Source: an uncultured Sediminibacterium sp. (GTDB lineage: Bacteria; Bacteroidota; Bacteroidia; Chitinophagales; Chitinophagaceae). Taken from it: a DNA stretch of 64,000 bases. This document shows positions 37,249-47,300 of the stretch, one piece after another. The DNA lies in the NCBI RefSeq assembly GCF_946481145.1, contig NZ_CAMLMJ010000008.1, positions 62,001 to 126,000 of the forward strand. Direction: 5' to 3'. A program made the position numbers and the translations under genes. The notes below the pieces were generated by a model. The model worked only from the letters and a program-made list of their open reading frames with translations. It had not been told where the DNA came from and did not search any database. Position 1 is the first letter of the stretch; every line of letters begins with the position of its first letter.

Positions 37249-37656
37249 TTATTTGCGTTGTGCTTTTACCATCGCTGGTGTAACAAGTCCTGGAATTTTA
37301 TTCCCCCAATTGTTTTTGATAAAATTGAGGACATCAGCAATTTGTTCATCATTCAGGTATTCCTGTGCAGGCATAGAACCCAGGTATTTTTTTCCATTTA
37401 CGGTTAAACTGGCCATTGATCCTTTAAGGATAACATTAATCAGATCTTTGGCAGGTTTTTTCATATAGTCAGCCTTAACCAATGGCGGATTGATTTCCGC
37501 CATTCCCATGCCATCGGGTTGATGGCAATTCTGACAATAAAGTTCATAGACTTCTTTACCCCGTGTAATACTTTTTTGTACGTCACTTTGAATAAAGCTA
37601 CTCGATATTATAACTATTGATACGATTATAGATAGTGTCAATATTTTTTTTACCAT
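37249..37656 (-). CDS. Exported monohaem cytochrome c
   Basis: 135 residues with an N-terminal membrane/signal segment (ILTLSIIVSIVIISSSF). The haem motif is YCQNCHQPDGMGM (about 41-53) and the likely Met ligand is in LGSMPAQEYL. The rest (LNDEQIADVLNFIKNNWGNK) is class I cytochrome c. Sitting 21 nt after iorB2, it probably takes electrons from the periplasmic hydroxylase, as c-type cytochromes do for other IorAB-like systems. Confidence 0.92.
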   Translation of the reverse strand: MVKKILTLSIIVSIVIISSSFIQSDVQKSITRGKEVYELYCQNCHQPDGMGMAEINPPLVKADYMKKPAKDLINVILKGSMASLTVNGKKYLGSMPAQEYLNDEQIADVLNFIKNNWGNKIPGLVTPAMVKAQRK

Positions 37657-37677
37657 ATAAAAATTATTTCAAACAAA

Positions 37678-39834
37678 TTAAATCTTAGCCAGATTAAATG
37701 GCAATTTTCTGATTCGCTTACCTGTTAAATCAAAAATAGCATTGGTTAGTGCTGGTGTAAATGGCGGTAAACCTGGTTCTCCCACACCTCCGGCGTCTTC
37801 ATTATTGTCCATAATAAATACTTCTATCGGTGGAATTTCATTTATTCTGGGCATTCGGTAAGTAGTAAAATTATTCTCAACGGTCAATCCGTCTTTGAAA
37901 TGGATTTCATGATTTGTTGCAGCACCTAATGCCATAACTATTGATCCTTCAACCTGTGCTCGTACCGTATCGGAATTTACATACCAGCCGCAATCAATTA
38001 CAGCCCACACTTTATCGATCTTGATTTTGCCAGAAGCATCTTTTGATACTTTAACTACCTGTGCTACGCTGCTATTGAAACACTCCGTAATTGCAACGCC
38101 ATATCCTTGTTTGGGCTTTCGGGATTTCCATCCGGAAACCTGTTCTACCTTTTCTAATAGTTTCTGACAACGTTCGTTTTGCAGGTATTGTTTTCTAAAA
38201 GCCAATGGATCTTTGCCTGCTGCAATTGCGAGTTCATCCATAAAGCTTTCATAAGCGAACCCATTAGTAGATGCATATACAGAACGCCACCACATGATAG
38301 GAACAGGCGTTTCAAAAGGAATATCAGAGAAACTAATGTTTTTAATATTATCCAGATAATGCGGCTGGAAGCCTTCCAATACACTATCATTGGGAACATC
38401 TTTCTTACTACCCATCCAATGTCCGATATTTTGTCCGCACATCCTGAATTTAACCGCACTGATTTCGCCGTTATTCACTGCTCCTTCAGCTCTGTAGCTT
38501 ATTCCCGGTCGGAAAGGACCTTGCGTCATATCATCTTCACGTGTCCAGATAACCTGTACCGGAGCCCCTGTTTCTTTTGAGATCAAACAGGCTTCGTGCG
38601 TATAATCGAGGAAAGCTTTTCGACCGAAACCACCTCCAAGAAATGTCATATTAACCTGTACATTTTCTTTTTTGAGGCCCATTTTCTGACTGATATCTCC
38701 CTGCACCCAATCAGGCGCCTGTATTGGCCCCCATATTTCAACAGCATCTCCTTTATAATGTGCCACACAATTCAATGGTTCCATACAGGCGTGTGCCTGA
38801 TAAGGTGTTTCATAAACAACATCCAGTTTATTTTTCTGCTGCGCCAATACTGCATCAGGATCACCTTGTTTTTTAGCAGACAATCCCTCTTTAGACTGCA
38901 GGTCTGCCTTCATTTTTTTATATAGTTCTTCTGTATTCACATATTCAAAACCAGCATCATCCCAAACCACTTTCAACGCTTTTCTTCCTTGCATGGCCGC
39001 CCAGGTTGATTCAGCAACTACTGCTACCCCTTCGCGATCCGTATCAAAGACTTTCATGGTAACTTTAAACACTTTTTTTACCCCGGGCACTTTAAGCGCA
39101 GCACTATCATCGTATGATTTCACCTTACCTCTTAATCGAGGGTTGCGTTCCACGACAGCGTAAAGCATTCCGGGTAACTTTTTATCAATCCCAAAAATTG
39201 CTGTACCATTCGTTTTTAATGGAGTATCCTGTCTGGGAAGTGGCTTTCTTATGAGCTTATAATCGGCTACTTTTTTAAGTTGTACATCTTTAGGTGTTTG
39301 CAACTTTGAAGCATCTGCCACTAATTCCCCATAATGCATTTTCTTCCCAGACACACGATGTATCACATGTCCGGCTTCTGCAAAACATTCAGCAACGGGC
39401 ACACTCCATTTCGCAGCAGCGGCTGCAACCAGCATTTCGCGCGCAGTTGCACTTAATTTCAACAGATTTTTATAAGTACCCCGAACTGTTGAGCTGCCTC
39501 CTGTAACCTGACTACCATACTTAACAGTATCACCTTTACCGAAAATGATATTGACTTCATCAAGATTTACTTCCAATTCTTCTGCAATCATTTGCGGTAT
39601 GGCCTGATAAGCCCCCTGTCCCATTTCAGCGCGATGACATACAATGGTTACTTTACCATTGGTATCAATGTGTATCCAAGAATTGAGGGAAACCCCATAG
39701 TTTTCCGCATCTTCTCCTTTAATAATGGTAGATGCTTTTGATTCACCTGAAAAGTAGAAACCCAAGGTTAGTGCTGTGGCAGATAATCCGGCAGCCCTGA
39801 TGAATTTTCTTCTTGATATATCTTTTGGTTCCAT
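37678..39834 (-). CDS. Molybdenum hydroxylase large subunit, IorB type (copy 2)
   Basis: 718 residues, a diverged paralogue of the protein at 27059-29167. The Tat signal is SRRKFIRAAGLSATALTLGF. Cofactor regions are GQGAYQAIPQMIAEEL, GGSSTVRGTY, MTFLGGGFGRKAFLDYTHEA and GEPGLPPFTPALTNAIFDL with the active-site Glu. HACMEPLNCVAHYKGD is the family pterin-binding region. It is followed by the cytochrome c gene. Substrate unknown. Confidence 0.94.
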   Translation of the reverse strand: MEPKDISRRKFIRAAGLSATALTLGFYFSGESKASTIIKGEDAENYGVSLNSWIHIDTNGKVTIVCHRAEMGQGAYQAIPQMIAEELEVNLDEVNIIFGKGDTVKYGSQVTGGSSTVRGTYKNLLKLSATAREMLVAAAAAKWSVPVAECFAEAGHVIHRVSGKKMHYGELVADASKLQTPKDVQLKKVADYKLIRKPLPRQDTPLKTNGTAIFGIDKKLPGMLYAVVERNPRLRGKVKSYDDSAALKVPGVKKVFKVTMKVFDTDREGVAVVAESTWAAMQGRKALKVVWDDAGFEYVNTEELYKKMKADLQSKEGLSAKKQGDPDAVLAQQKNKLDVVYETPYQAHACMEPLNCVAHYKGDAVEIWGPIQAPDWVQGDISQKMGLKKENVQVNMTFLGGGFGRKAFLDYTHEACLISKETGAPVQVIWTREDDMTQGPFRPGISYRAEGAVNNGEISAVKFRMCGQNIGHWMGSKKDVPNDSVLEGFQPHYLDNIKNISFSDIPFETPVPIMWWRSVYASTNGFAYESFMDELAIAAGKDPLAFRKQYLQNERCQKLLEKVEQVSGWKSRKPKQGYGVAITECFNSSVAQVVKVSKDASGKIKIDKVWAVIDCGWYVNSDTVRAQVEGSIVMALGAATNHEIHFKDGLTVENNFTTYRMPRINEIPPIEVFIMDNNEDAGGVGEPGLPPFTPALTNAIFDLTGKRIRKLPFNLAKI

Positions 39835-39868
39835 AATGGATCATTGTTGTGGTTAAAAATGATTGATG

Positions 39869-40339
39869 CTAACCTTTGGCAGACATCTTTTTGGATGCTT
39901 TTTTGATTGCTTCTCTTATACGTGGATAAGTACCGCATCTGCAAATATGGCCCTGCATCGCAACATCAATATCTGTATCTGTAGGCGATACTTTGTTTTT
40001 CAATAAGGCAACGGCTGCCATGATTTGGCCCGACTGACAATAACCACATTGAGGCACCTGTTCCTCAATCCATGCGGCCTGAACAGGGTGTGTATTATTA
40101 TCTGAGAGACCTTCAATAGTGGTAATTTTTTTGGCCCCTACTGCCACTACCGGCAATTGGCAGGATCTGACAGGCATCCCATCCAGATGAATTGTGCAGG
40201 CACCGCAGGAAGCAATACCACATCCGTATTTAGTTCCGGTAAGATCAAGGTGATCACGCAATACCCATAAAACAGGTGTAGCCGGATCTACATCCACTTC
40301 TTTTTCTTTGCCGTTTACATGCAGTTTAATGATGGCCAT
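39869..40339 (-). CDS. Molybdenum hydroxylase 2Fe-2S subunit, IorA type (copy 2)
   Basis: 156 residues. Cluster motifs are [42 protein letters not shown] and [15 protein letters not shown]. It is the first gene of the molybdenum island. It lacks a signal peptide and is probably co-exported with IorB2. A short hairpin lies upstream at 40383-40407. Confidence 0.95.
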   Translation of the reverse strand: MAIIKLHVNGKEKEVDVDPATPVLWVLRDHLDLTGTKYGCGIASCGACTIHLDGMPVRSCQLPVVAVGAKKITTIEGLSDNNTHPVQAAWIEEQVPQCGYCQSGQIMAAVALLKNKVSPTDTDIDVAMQGHICRCGTYPRIREAIKKASKKMSAKG

Positions 40340-40382
40340 GGTTTAAATTTTATTATATGTGAGTCAGCTCTTCTAATACTGA

Positions 40383-40407
40383 CGGAACGGTAAGTTCCGA
40401 TTTTTTT
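40383..40407. promoter_or_regulatory. Short hairpin upstream of the molybdenum island
   Basis: CGGAAC-GGTAA-GTTCCG, 6-bp stem, with A then T7 on the plus strand. It lies 43 nt before the iorA2 start. It could be an operator or a stray terminator; no plus-strand gene precedes it. Confidence 0.3.
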
Positions 40408-40544
40408 ATGATTTTACACCCCCTTGTTTAACTTTATGATGACGGATAACGATTTATTTTACTGCTTGCCCAGCAAATAGAAATGAGTGCACAAAATCAG
40501 TCCCCTTGTATACAGAAAGCAAGAGCACCAGGCAATTTTTTCGG

Positions 40545-40584
40545 TAATGGCTAATGGCTATTGGCTATAAGCCATTAGCCATTA
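40545..40584. repeat. Perfect 15-bp word-built inverted repeat, taatggct
   Basis: Arms 40545-40559 (taatggctaatggct) and 40570-40584 are exact reverse complements with a 10-nt loop that contains another tggct. It lies in the 362-nt gap between lpdA and iorA2, which holds no gene. The remainder of the gap is the array at 40641-40702 and the hairpin at 40383. Confidence 0.85.
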
Positions 40585-40640
40585 GCAAAAAAAAACGTCC
40601 CGGCAAAAGCCAGAACGCCCTAAAAAATATCCTAAAAAAA

Positions 40641-40702
40641 TCTGAGATCTGACATCTGACATCTGAAATCAAATCCGACATCAGCCATCCGACATCAGCC
40701 AT
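40641..40702. repeat. Word array, ctgacat / gacatcagccat
   Basis: Direct iterations of ctgacat, followed by two copies of ccgacatcagccat. On the minus strand the words begin directly after the lpdA stop: TAATGGCTGATGTCGGA. The same junction, stop codon plus tggctgatgtc, is found at the TPR gene near 62581. A palindromic partner arm is weak here. Confidence 0.75.
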
Positions 40703-42108
40703 TAAATATCTATCGCTTCTCCATAAGCAGCAGCAGTTGCTTCTTTCAGTGCTTCACTCATAGTTGGGTGAGGGTGTACTGCATTAAGGATTTCATGAGC
40801 GGTTGTTTCCAGTTTACGGGCTACTACAGCCTCGGCAATCATTTCTGTTACGTTGTAACCGATCATGTGACAGCCTAAGAACTCACCATACTTAGCATCG
40901 TAGATTACTTTTACGAAACCTTCGGTAGCACCTACTGCAGTAGCTTTACCGCTTGCTACAAATGGCAGTTTACCTACTTTAATTTCGTAACCAGCTTCTT
41001 TAGCAGCTTTCTCTGTATAACCTACACTTGAAATTTCAGGCGTGCAATAAGTACAACCAGGAATATTGTTGTAGTCAATTGCTTCAGGCAGGTGGTGGTG
41101 TTTCTTTTCGAGATAAGCCATGTGTTCAGCAGCATTGATACCTTCTTTAGATGCAACGTGTGCTAATGCCTGACCAGGCGAGCAGTCACCAATTGCATAA
41201 ATACCAGGAACAGATGTCTGCTGGAATTTATCTACCACGATCTTACCTTTTTCGGTTTTAATACCATTTTCTTCAAGACCAATATTTTCAATATTCGCTA
41301 CTACACCTACTGCACTTAATACTACTTCAGCTTCCAGTGTAACGATTGATCCGTCTTGTTTTTTAACCTGTGCTTTTACACCTGTTCCGCTGGTATCCAG
41401 TGATTCAACAGAAGCATTGGTCATGATTTCAATGCCTTGTTTTTTATAATTTTTCTCCAGTTCTTTTGAAATATCTTCATCTTCAACCGGAACGATGCGC
41501 GGCATAAATTCTACGATGGTTACTTTAGTACCCATGCTGTTGTATACATAAGCAAACTCAACACCTATTGCACCACTTCCCACGATGATCATGCTTTTTG
41601 GTTGCTCAGGTAATACCATTGCTTCGCGGTAACCGATTACTTTTTTACCATCCTGTTTCAGGTTTGGTAATTCGCGGCTACGACCACCAGTAGCGATAAC
41701 AATATATTTGGCTTCGACTACTTGTTTGCTTCCATCGGCAGCGGTAACTTCTACCTTACCTTTTGACTGCACTTTACCATACCCCATGATCACATCAATC
41801 TTATTCTTTTTCATGAGAAACTGAACACCTTTGTTCATTTTCTCAGCAGCACCGCGACTGAACTTAATTACGCCGCCAAAATCGTGTGTACCGGTTGCGT
41901 TAATACCGTATTTGGCACTATGTTTTACGTATTCATATACCTGCGCACTTTTCAGTAATGCCTTTGTGGGAATACAACCCCAGTTCAGACAAACACCACC
42001 CAGGCTTTCTTTTTCAATGATTGCTACTTTAAATCCAAGCTGTGAAGCACGAATAGCAGCCGGATAACCTCCGGGACCACTGCCAATTACGATTAAGTCG
42101 TATGCCAT
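40702..42108 (-). CDS. lpdA: Dihydrolipoyl dehydrogenase
   Basis: 468 residues. The E3 flavoprotein of 2-oxoacid dehydrogenase complexes and glycine cleavage, which reoxidises dihydrolipoamide with NAD+. FAD motif IVIGSGPGGYPAAIRASQLG, redox disulfide GGVCLNWGCIPTKALLKS, NAD motif MIIVGSGAIGVEFAYVY, second FAD motif GIYAIGDCSPGQALAHVAS and the C-terminal active His/Glu in HPHPTMSEALKEA. No E1/E2 genes are adjacent. A small ACGGC/GCCGT hairpin lies 26 nt upstream. Confidence 0.98.
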   Translation of the reverse strand: MAYDLIVIGSGPGGYPAAIRASQLGFKVAIIEKESLGGVCLNWGCIPTKALLKSAQVYEYVKHSAKYGINATGTHDFGGVIKFSRGAAEKMNKGVQFLMKKNKIDVIMGYGKVQSKGKVEVTAADGSKQVVEAKYIVIATGGRSRELPNLKQDGKKVIGYREAMVLPEQPKSMIIVGSGAIGVEFAYVYNSMGTKVTIVEFMPRIVPVEDEDISKELEKNYKKQGIEIMTNASVESLDTSGTGVKAQVKKQDGSIVTLEAEVVLSAVGVVANIENIGLEENGIKTEKGKIVVDKFQQTSVPGIYAIGDCSPGQALAHVASKEGINAAEHMAYLEKKHHHLPEAIDYNNIPGCTYCTPEISSVGYTEKAAKEAGYEIKVGKLPFVASGKATAVGATEGFVKVIYDAKYGEFLGCHMIGYNVTEMIAEAVVARKLETTAHEILNAVHPHPTMSEALKEATAAAYGEAIDI

Positions 42109-42173
42109 AAAATATATTGATGATTAAATGAATGACGGCCTTCGCCGTTGCGGATGCGAAAATACTGAAAAAT

Positions 42174-42292
42174 GTGAATGGTGAATGGGCAATTGTGAAT
42201 TGTGAATGGTGAATGAAGATAGTGAGTTGTGAGTAGTGAATAGTGAGTAAGGAATCTGATACGACACCTAATCCCTAACACCTAATACCTTA
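42174..42292. repeat. Composite word array (gtgaatt words then ttaggt words)
   Basis: The lpdA-proximal part (about 42174-42247) iterates gtgaatg, caattgtgaatt and gtgagtagtgaatag. The part next to the DUF62 gene (about 42258-42292) iterates cacctaatccctaacacctaa. On the minus strand that second part begins with the DUF62 stop codon (TAAGGTATTAGGTGTTAGG). No full inverted partner is visible. Confidence 0.75.
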
Positions 42293-43111
42293 CCCCTCAA
42301 AAAACACCCTAACAGTCTGGTAAAACCAACTGGTATCTACTGTTGGGGCTTTTTGGAGTTGCTCATTAAAGCCCTGGAGGCCAAATAGTCCGGCCATATT
42401 GCCGTTTCTAAGGGCTATCTCCAAATAGCCTGCAGAATTGAACCAGGCCAGCTTTTCGGTTTCCGGAACGGAAGCATAGTTGGCACTTATAGTTTCTATT
42501 ACTTCATTACGCTTAAACACTATTTTGAAGCCCCTTCCCTTACGTTGTTCATTAAATTCAGCCTCAGTTATATTGATTACCACATTTTCAAACTGGTCAA
42601 TAAACAGTATCTGACCTTCAATCCAATCAGGACCAAGTGTTGGTCTAAGCGGATATTTTTCATCAATAGTTGAAATTGGCTGTCCTACACTGGATAATTG
42701 ACCGGTTTTGGAAACTGTATTAACGGCCACCGCAACTGCAGATGTGATTTGCAATAAGTTATGGGCGTTACCTAAAGAAACTGATACCATTTCAGCAGGT
42801 TTTTCGCCAGTTATCATGGTCAATAAGCCATTATCAGCACAAATGATATACTGTTGGCGATATTTTGCCATTAGCAGGTATTTCAATGGTGTATCGAAGA
42901 GATTGGCAATGATTACATGAAATGTGCCTGCAGGATAATGTTTAAAGGCATTGGTACAGATATAAGATGCCTGGGGATAATTGGTTTGGGGCAGGTAATG
43001 GGTAATATCGCACAAATTTACTGTAGGATCCAGTTGCAGGAACTGTCCTTTTATAGCGCCAACAAGAAAATCGCGCTGTCCGATATCAGTAGTTAAGGTA
43101 ACAATGGGCAT
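42290..43111 (-). CDS. DUF62 S-adenosyl-L-methionine hydrolase (SAM hydroxide adenosyltransferase)
   Basis: 273 residues from the ATG at 43111; an upstream TTG is ignored. The family (related to fluorinase and chlorinase) cleaves SAM with a hydroxide to adenosine and methionine. Visible parts: VTLTTDIGQRDFLVGAIKGQ, DITHYLPQTNYPQASYI, AGTFHVIIANLF, YIICADNGLLTMI and LFIDQFENVVINIT. Halogenase-specific loops cannot be judged here. Its stop codon lies inside a ttaggt word array. Confidence 0.88.
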   Translation of the reverse strand: MPIVTLTTDIGQRDFLVGAIKGQFLQLDPTVNLCDITHYLPQTNYPQASYICTNAFKHYPAGTFHVIIANLFDTPLKYLLMAKYRQQYIICADNGLLTMITGEKPAEMVSVSLGNAHNLLQITSAVAVAVNTVSKTGQLSSVGQPISTIDEKYPLRPTLGPDWIEGQILFIDQFENVVINITEAEFNEQRKGRGFKIVFKRNEVIETISANYASVPETEKLAWFNSAGYLEIALRNGNMAGLFGLQGFNEQLQKAPTVDTSWFYQTVRVFFEG

Positions 43112-43140
43112 GCCGCCTAAATAACGCAAGGAAGCTTATG

Positions 43141-43947
43141 TTATTTCACCAACTCACCGTTTTTAAAGAAAAACTTACGAACCAGCTTATCGGCTAGAGA
43201 TGGGAAAAACCTGTTTAGGAAAACAGTTTCTTTTCCGGTAAATGTTAAAACAATGGTGCGTTTTCTTTTTTCTATTGCTTTGATAATATGAGTGGCACAT
43301 TCATCGGCGCTCATCATTTTTCCTTCGTCCATAGGTGATTCACCCTGCGATTCTCCTGATTTATTCAATGCCGCATTCCGAATATTTGAACTGGTAAAAC
43401 CCGGGCAAACCCACATAACATTTACGCCAGAGTCTAATAATTCTGTTCTTAATGCTTCCAGCCAACCATGTACTGCGAACTTAGAAGCTGAATAACCGCT
43501 TCTTCCGGGTAATCCACGATATCCGGCAATAGAAGATACTCCTACAACAGTTCCTTTATTTGCAATAATATAAGGCAAGGCAAATTTGGTGGTACAAACC
43601 GTTCCCCAGAAATTAATGTCCATCACCTTACGAATTGTATCGAGTTCTGCTTCAGTAACAAGTGCCCGCATAGACACTCCGGCATTATTGATCAATATAT
43701 CTATTGTGCCAAAGGATTTGATTACTTGTTCGATAAATTGCTTACAATCCAGTTCCTTGCTCACATCGGCTGTATGTATAAGCAATGGCTTATTGGTATG
43801 TTGTGACTGCAATTGATAAAGTTTATCATAATTCCTCCCACAAGTGGCCACTTTTGCGCCTAATTCGAGGAAAGCTTCTACTAATGCCTTACCAATACCA
43901 TCAGAGCCACCGGTAATTACTACTACTTTGTTGAGAAATTGAGCCAT
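43141..43947 (-). CDS. Short-chain dehydrogenase/reductase
   Basis: 268 residues. NAD(P) motif VVITGGSDGIGKALVEAF (TGxxxGIG), NNAGVSM, catalytic Ser in VVGVSSIAGYRGLPG, and catalytic YSASKFAVHGW (YxxxK). Classical SDR with a basic C-terminal tail, as in lipid-linked members. Substrate unknown. It ends 29 nt after the DUF62 start region. Confidence 0.92.
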   Translation of the reverse strand: MAQFLNKVVVITGGSDGIGKALVEAFLELGAKVATCGRNYDKLYQLQSQHTNKPLLIHTADVSKELDCKQFIEQVIKSFGTIDILINNAGVSMRALVTEAELDTIRKVMDINFWGTVCTTKFALPYIIANKGTVVGVSSIAGYRGLPGRSGYSASKFAVHGWLEALRTELLDSGVNVMWVCPGFTSSNIRNAALNKSGESQGESPMDEGKMMSADECATHIIKAIEKRKRTIVLTFTGKETVFLNRFFPSLADKLVRKFFFKNGELVK

Positions 43948-43993
43948 TATGAATACATTATTGCTGGAGAAAACAAACTGTGATACAAAGTAA

Positions 43994-44025
43994 ATAAAAA
44001 AAGGCTACTGAAATCAGTAGCCTTT
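43994..44025 (-). terminator. Terminator after tRNA-Lys
   Basis: On the minus strand AAGGCTACTG / CAGTAGCCTT around a short loop, followed by a T7 run. It starts right after the tRNA 3' end. Confidence 0.85.
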
Positions 44026-44026
44026 G

Positions 44027-44099
44027 TGATCCCGCTGGGACTCGAACCCAGGACCCATACATTAAAAGTGTATTGCTCTACCAACTGAGCTACGGAATC
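44027..44099 (-). tRNA. tRNA-Lys (anticodon TTT)
   Basis: 73 nt on the minus strand. Acceptor GATTCCG / CGGGATC with one G-T pair, discriminator A; D stem GCTC/GAGC; anticodon stem ATACA/TGTAT around loop CTTTTAA (anticodon TTT); variable GGGTC; T stem CTGGG/CCCAG with loop TTCGAGT. The 3' CCA is not encoded. The 44100-44343 spacer upstream shows no other gene. Confidence 0.97.
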
Positions 44100-44343
44100 G
44101 CCCTTTTAAAAAACGATTAATATTACTATTCTTCGTTTTGGGAGTGCAAAAATAGGTGAAATAAAAAAACAGCCAAATTTTTATTATTCTTTTTTAGATG
44201 ATTTACTCACATTCAAGCAATTATGTGCATATCATGGCCCACATTTACCTTTAATATTCCTAAAACCAGGCATATTCCGCAAGCTTCATTTTATACACAT
44301 CCCGTATCTTAGATTTAAATCATATCTGAGCCAACTTTTTTTG

Positions 44344-47300
44344 ATGAAGCTATTTAAGTCTATCCAAATCCTTATTCTTACATGCTGTATTTGCTGTAGC
44401 CTTAGCAGAACAATAGCCCAACAAACCATACCCGTTAAAACAAATAGTCCTTATAGTCCCAATACTCCCCCTTCCCCCATTCTTTGCAGTTTCGATCAGT
44501 TAATGACAATAAAACGAAGCTCCAGTACATTTCGGGTTCAGGAAATGAAGATGAATAATGATATTTTGGTTAAGAAATCTAATACCATTGATACGACCAT
44601 CATTCTACCGGTGGTTTTCCACATTATCAATCAAAATCCATATAGCATAACTAATACCACCATTATAAATGCCATCAATGATTTGAACAATGCTTTTGGA
44701 AAATCTGGCAGCTATAATGGTAGCACCGGAGTTGATACCAAAATACGCTTCTGCTTGGCCCAGGTAGCACCAGACGGAGGAATCACTGATGGAATTAATA
44801 GAGTTGTATCTACATACGGCGACAACCTAAATATGTTTACGGAGGATGATCGATTAAAAAAACTCGCTCAATGGGATCCCTCCCGTTATATCAATGTTTG
44901 GTTGGTAAATAATATTATCGGAGAAATAAGTGCTGACTTTTCCTGCGATACGTGGACAAGACTTAATGCAGGCGGTTATGCAACCCTGCCTCCGGGTGGC
45001 GGCCCTTCTGATGGCATTGTAATAAGTGGTTTCGGTTCATTGTTTGCCCACGAAATGGGGCACTACCTGGGCTTATACCACACATTTGAAGGGTTTTGTT
45101 CTAACAATAATTGTGAAACAGATGGCGACAGGGTTTGCGACACGCCACCAGACGGATTTCCTAACTACACACTTGCCTGTAGTAATCCTACAGGTATGAA
45201 CTCCTGTTCTACAGATACTTTATCTAATTATTCAAATGGATACTTTCCGAGAGATACCGCCGATTTCTCGCTGAACTTTATGGACTATGGGAATGGAAGT
45301 TGTGCGAACCAATTTACTTTTGGACAAGCAATTAGAATGCGAACTGCTATTAATACCCAGAGAAAGGGATTGCTTGAAAACAAATGCAACAAACCTTGTA
45401 ACGATAATATCCTTGCATCATTTACCAGAAATAATGCTATACCCAAAACAGGTGATCTAATTAGTTTTACCAATACATCAACCGGAGCCAGCAGTTTCCA
45501 ATGGTATGTAAACGACTCTCTAGTAGGAATAAGTACTAACCTCAATTATACATTTATTACAGAAGGGAAATTTATCGTTACCCTGCGAGCTTTCAATGGG
45601 GTGTCTTGTTTTGCTTCATACCGTGATGAAGTAATTATTGGTTGTGGTGTTATAGCCAGGTTCTACAATAATAAAAAGACCATCGCCTCTAAAGCCAACA
45701 TTTTGTTGGATAGCATTCTATTTACCAATCAATCACTAAACGCTACCAGTTATAGATGGTTGATGCGCAACGACAGTTCTTTAACGGAACAGGAAATATC
45801 TAATGCTACAAACCTCAATTATACATTTCAGGATCCAGGTCAACATTTTATCCGCTTGATTGCCAGTAACGGAACCTGCACTGACAGTACCAATATCTTA
45901 AATATCACTGTTTTTGACCCAACATCAGATGCATCATTGTATGTAGCGAGAGCGAATTGTTTCCAGGAAACAAAAGTCAGGTTGGAATTAATTGTATGCA
46001 ACAGTGGTTATAAACCTATTCCTGCCAAAACTCCCATTAGCTTTTACGACAGAAACCCATCGCTACCAAATGCCAAAAAAATAGATACCACATTTATTGT
46101 TCCGGATGAAATAAAAGGCCGGTGTTGCGGATATTATTATACACATATTATTGATATTGGATATCGCCACATAGATAGCTTATATGCAGTTGTGGGCGAT
46201 TCAGGCAATTCAATACCTATAAGCTTACCTAACACGATTTTAAAAGAATTGAATTATGCCAATAATGCTCTTCGGGTAAATAATATCAGGTTCCGTGCCG
46301 TAGTATCTCCTCTTGATACAACCCTTGAACCAAATGACACCCTGTTAATCAATGGAGGAACTTTTCCGGACCCAAGTTTTACCTCAACTTATACCTGGAC
46401 AGATGCAAAACAATTAAGTTGTACCTCCTGCCCCTCACCCATTTTTCTGGCAGATTCAAGCAGAATAAAACGATTGGTAGTAAGAAGTCAATATCAATGC
46501 CTCGACACTAGTTACGTTACCATAAAAGTGCCTCCCGTAAATGATTATACCGTATTAATTCAACAGGCTTATTGTTTATCCAAAGACAGTCTAGCAATAA
46601 GCTTCACCATACAAAATAGTTATAAAAAAGGGGTACTTCCCAAAAACCTTGAACTTAGCTTTTATAAGGGGGACCCAACTACTGATACTGCAATCTTATT
46701 AGGCCCTGTATTTAAACTTACGGATACCATTTTCGCTTTATCGCAATCATTCACCCGATCTATTAAGCATATCGGCACAGGTATTATATATGCCTCCATT
46801 AACGACAATGGAAATAACATTAAAATACTTCCGCAAAGCAGGTCTTTCTCTGAAAAGGATAGTACAAATAATATAGACACTTTTCTATATCAACCACCCG
46901 TAACAATTGTAAATATTACCATTTGCGGGAATGAACAATATATGGGCTATTCAACTACCGGAACTTATACAGATGTATTTACAGGGGCTAATAGCTGCGA
47001 CAGTGTACGTCTTTTAAACCTGACCGTAAACCCTTTGAAATTCACCAACCGTAATCTGATAATCTGCCGGGGCGATTCTGTGGTACTCGGAGGAACATGG
47101 AGAAACAGCAGAGGGGTTTACACCGATTCTTTAAAGACCTACCTGGGTTGCGACTCTATAGTGGTTACCAATCTTTACCTGGTAGATACACCCGCACAAT
47201 TCTTACCCAGAGACACTATCATCTGTAGTACGGCAACATACACTATTGATTTACCAAACTATACCAACTACAACTGGAGCGATGGAAACACGCAAAATCC

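Noticed and set aside
38179..38580. Plus-strand open frame inside iorB2
   Set aside because: It is a shadow of the catalytic subunit gene, which has full motif support on the other strand. The same holds for other antisense frames in the ior, prfC and adhesin genes.
40641..40702. Possible CRISPR-like array
   Set aside because: Words are 7-14 nt with no spacers of even length, and there are no cas genes. The same reasoning applies to all other word arrays.
42093..42281. Open frame on the minus strand upstream of lpdA
   Set aside because: It mainly translates the gtgaatt/gtgagt word array into a repetitive His/Thr/Ser peptide and overlaps the lpdA start.
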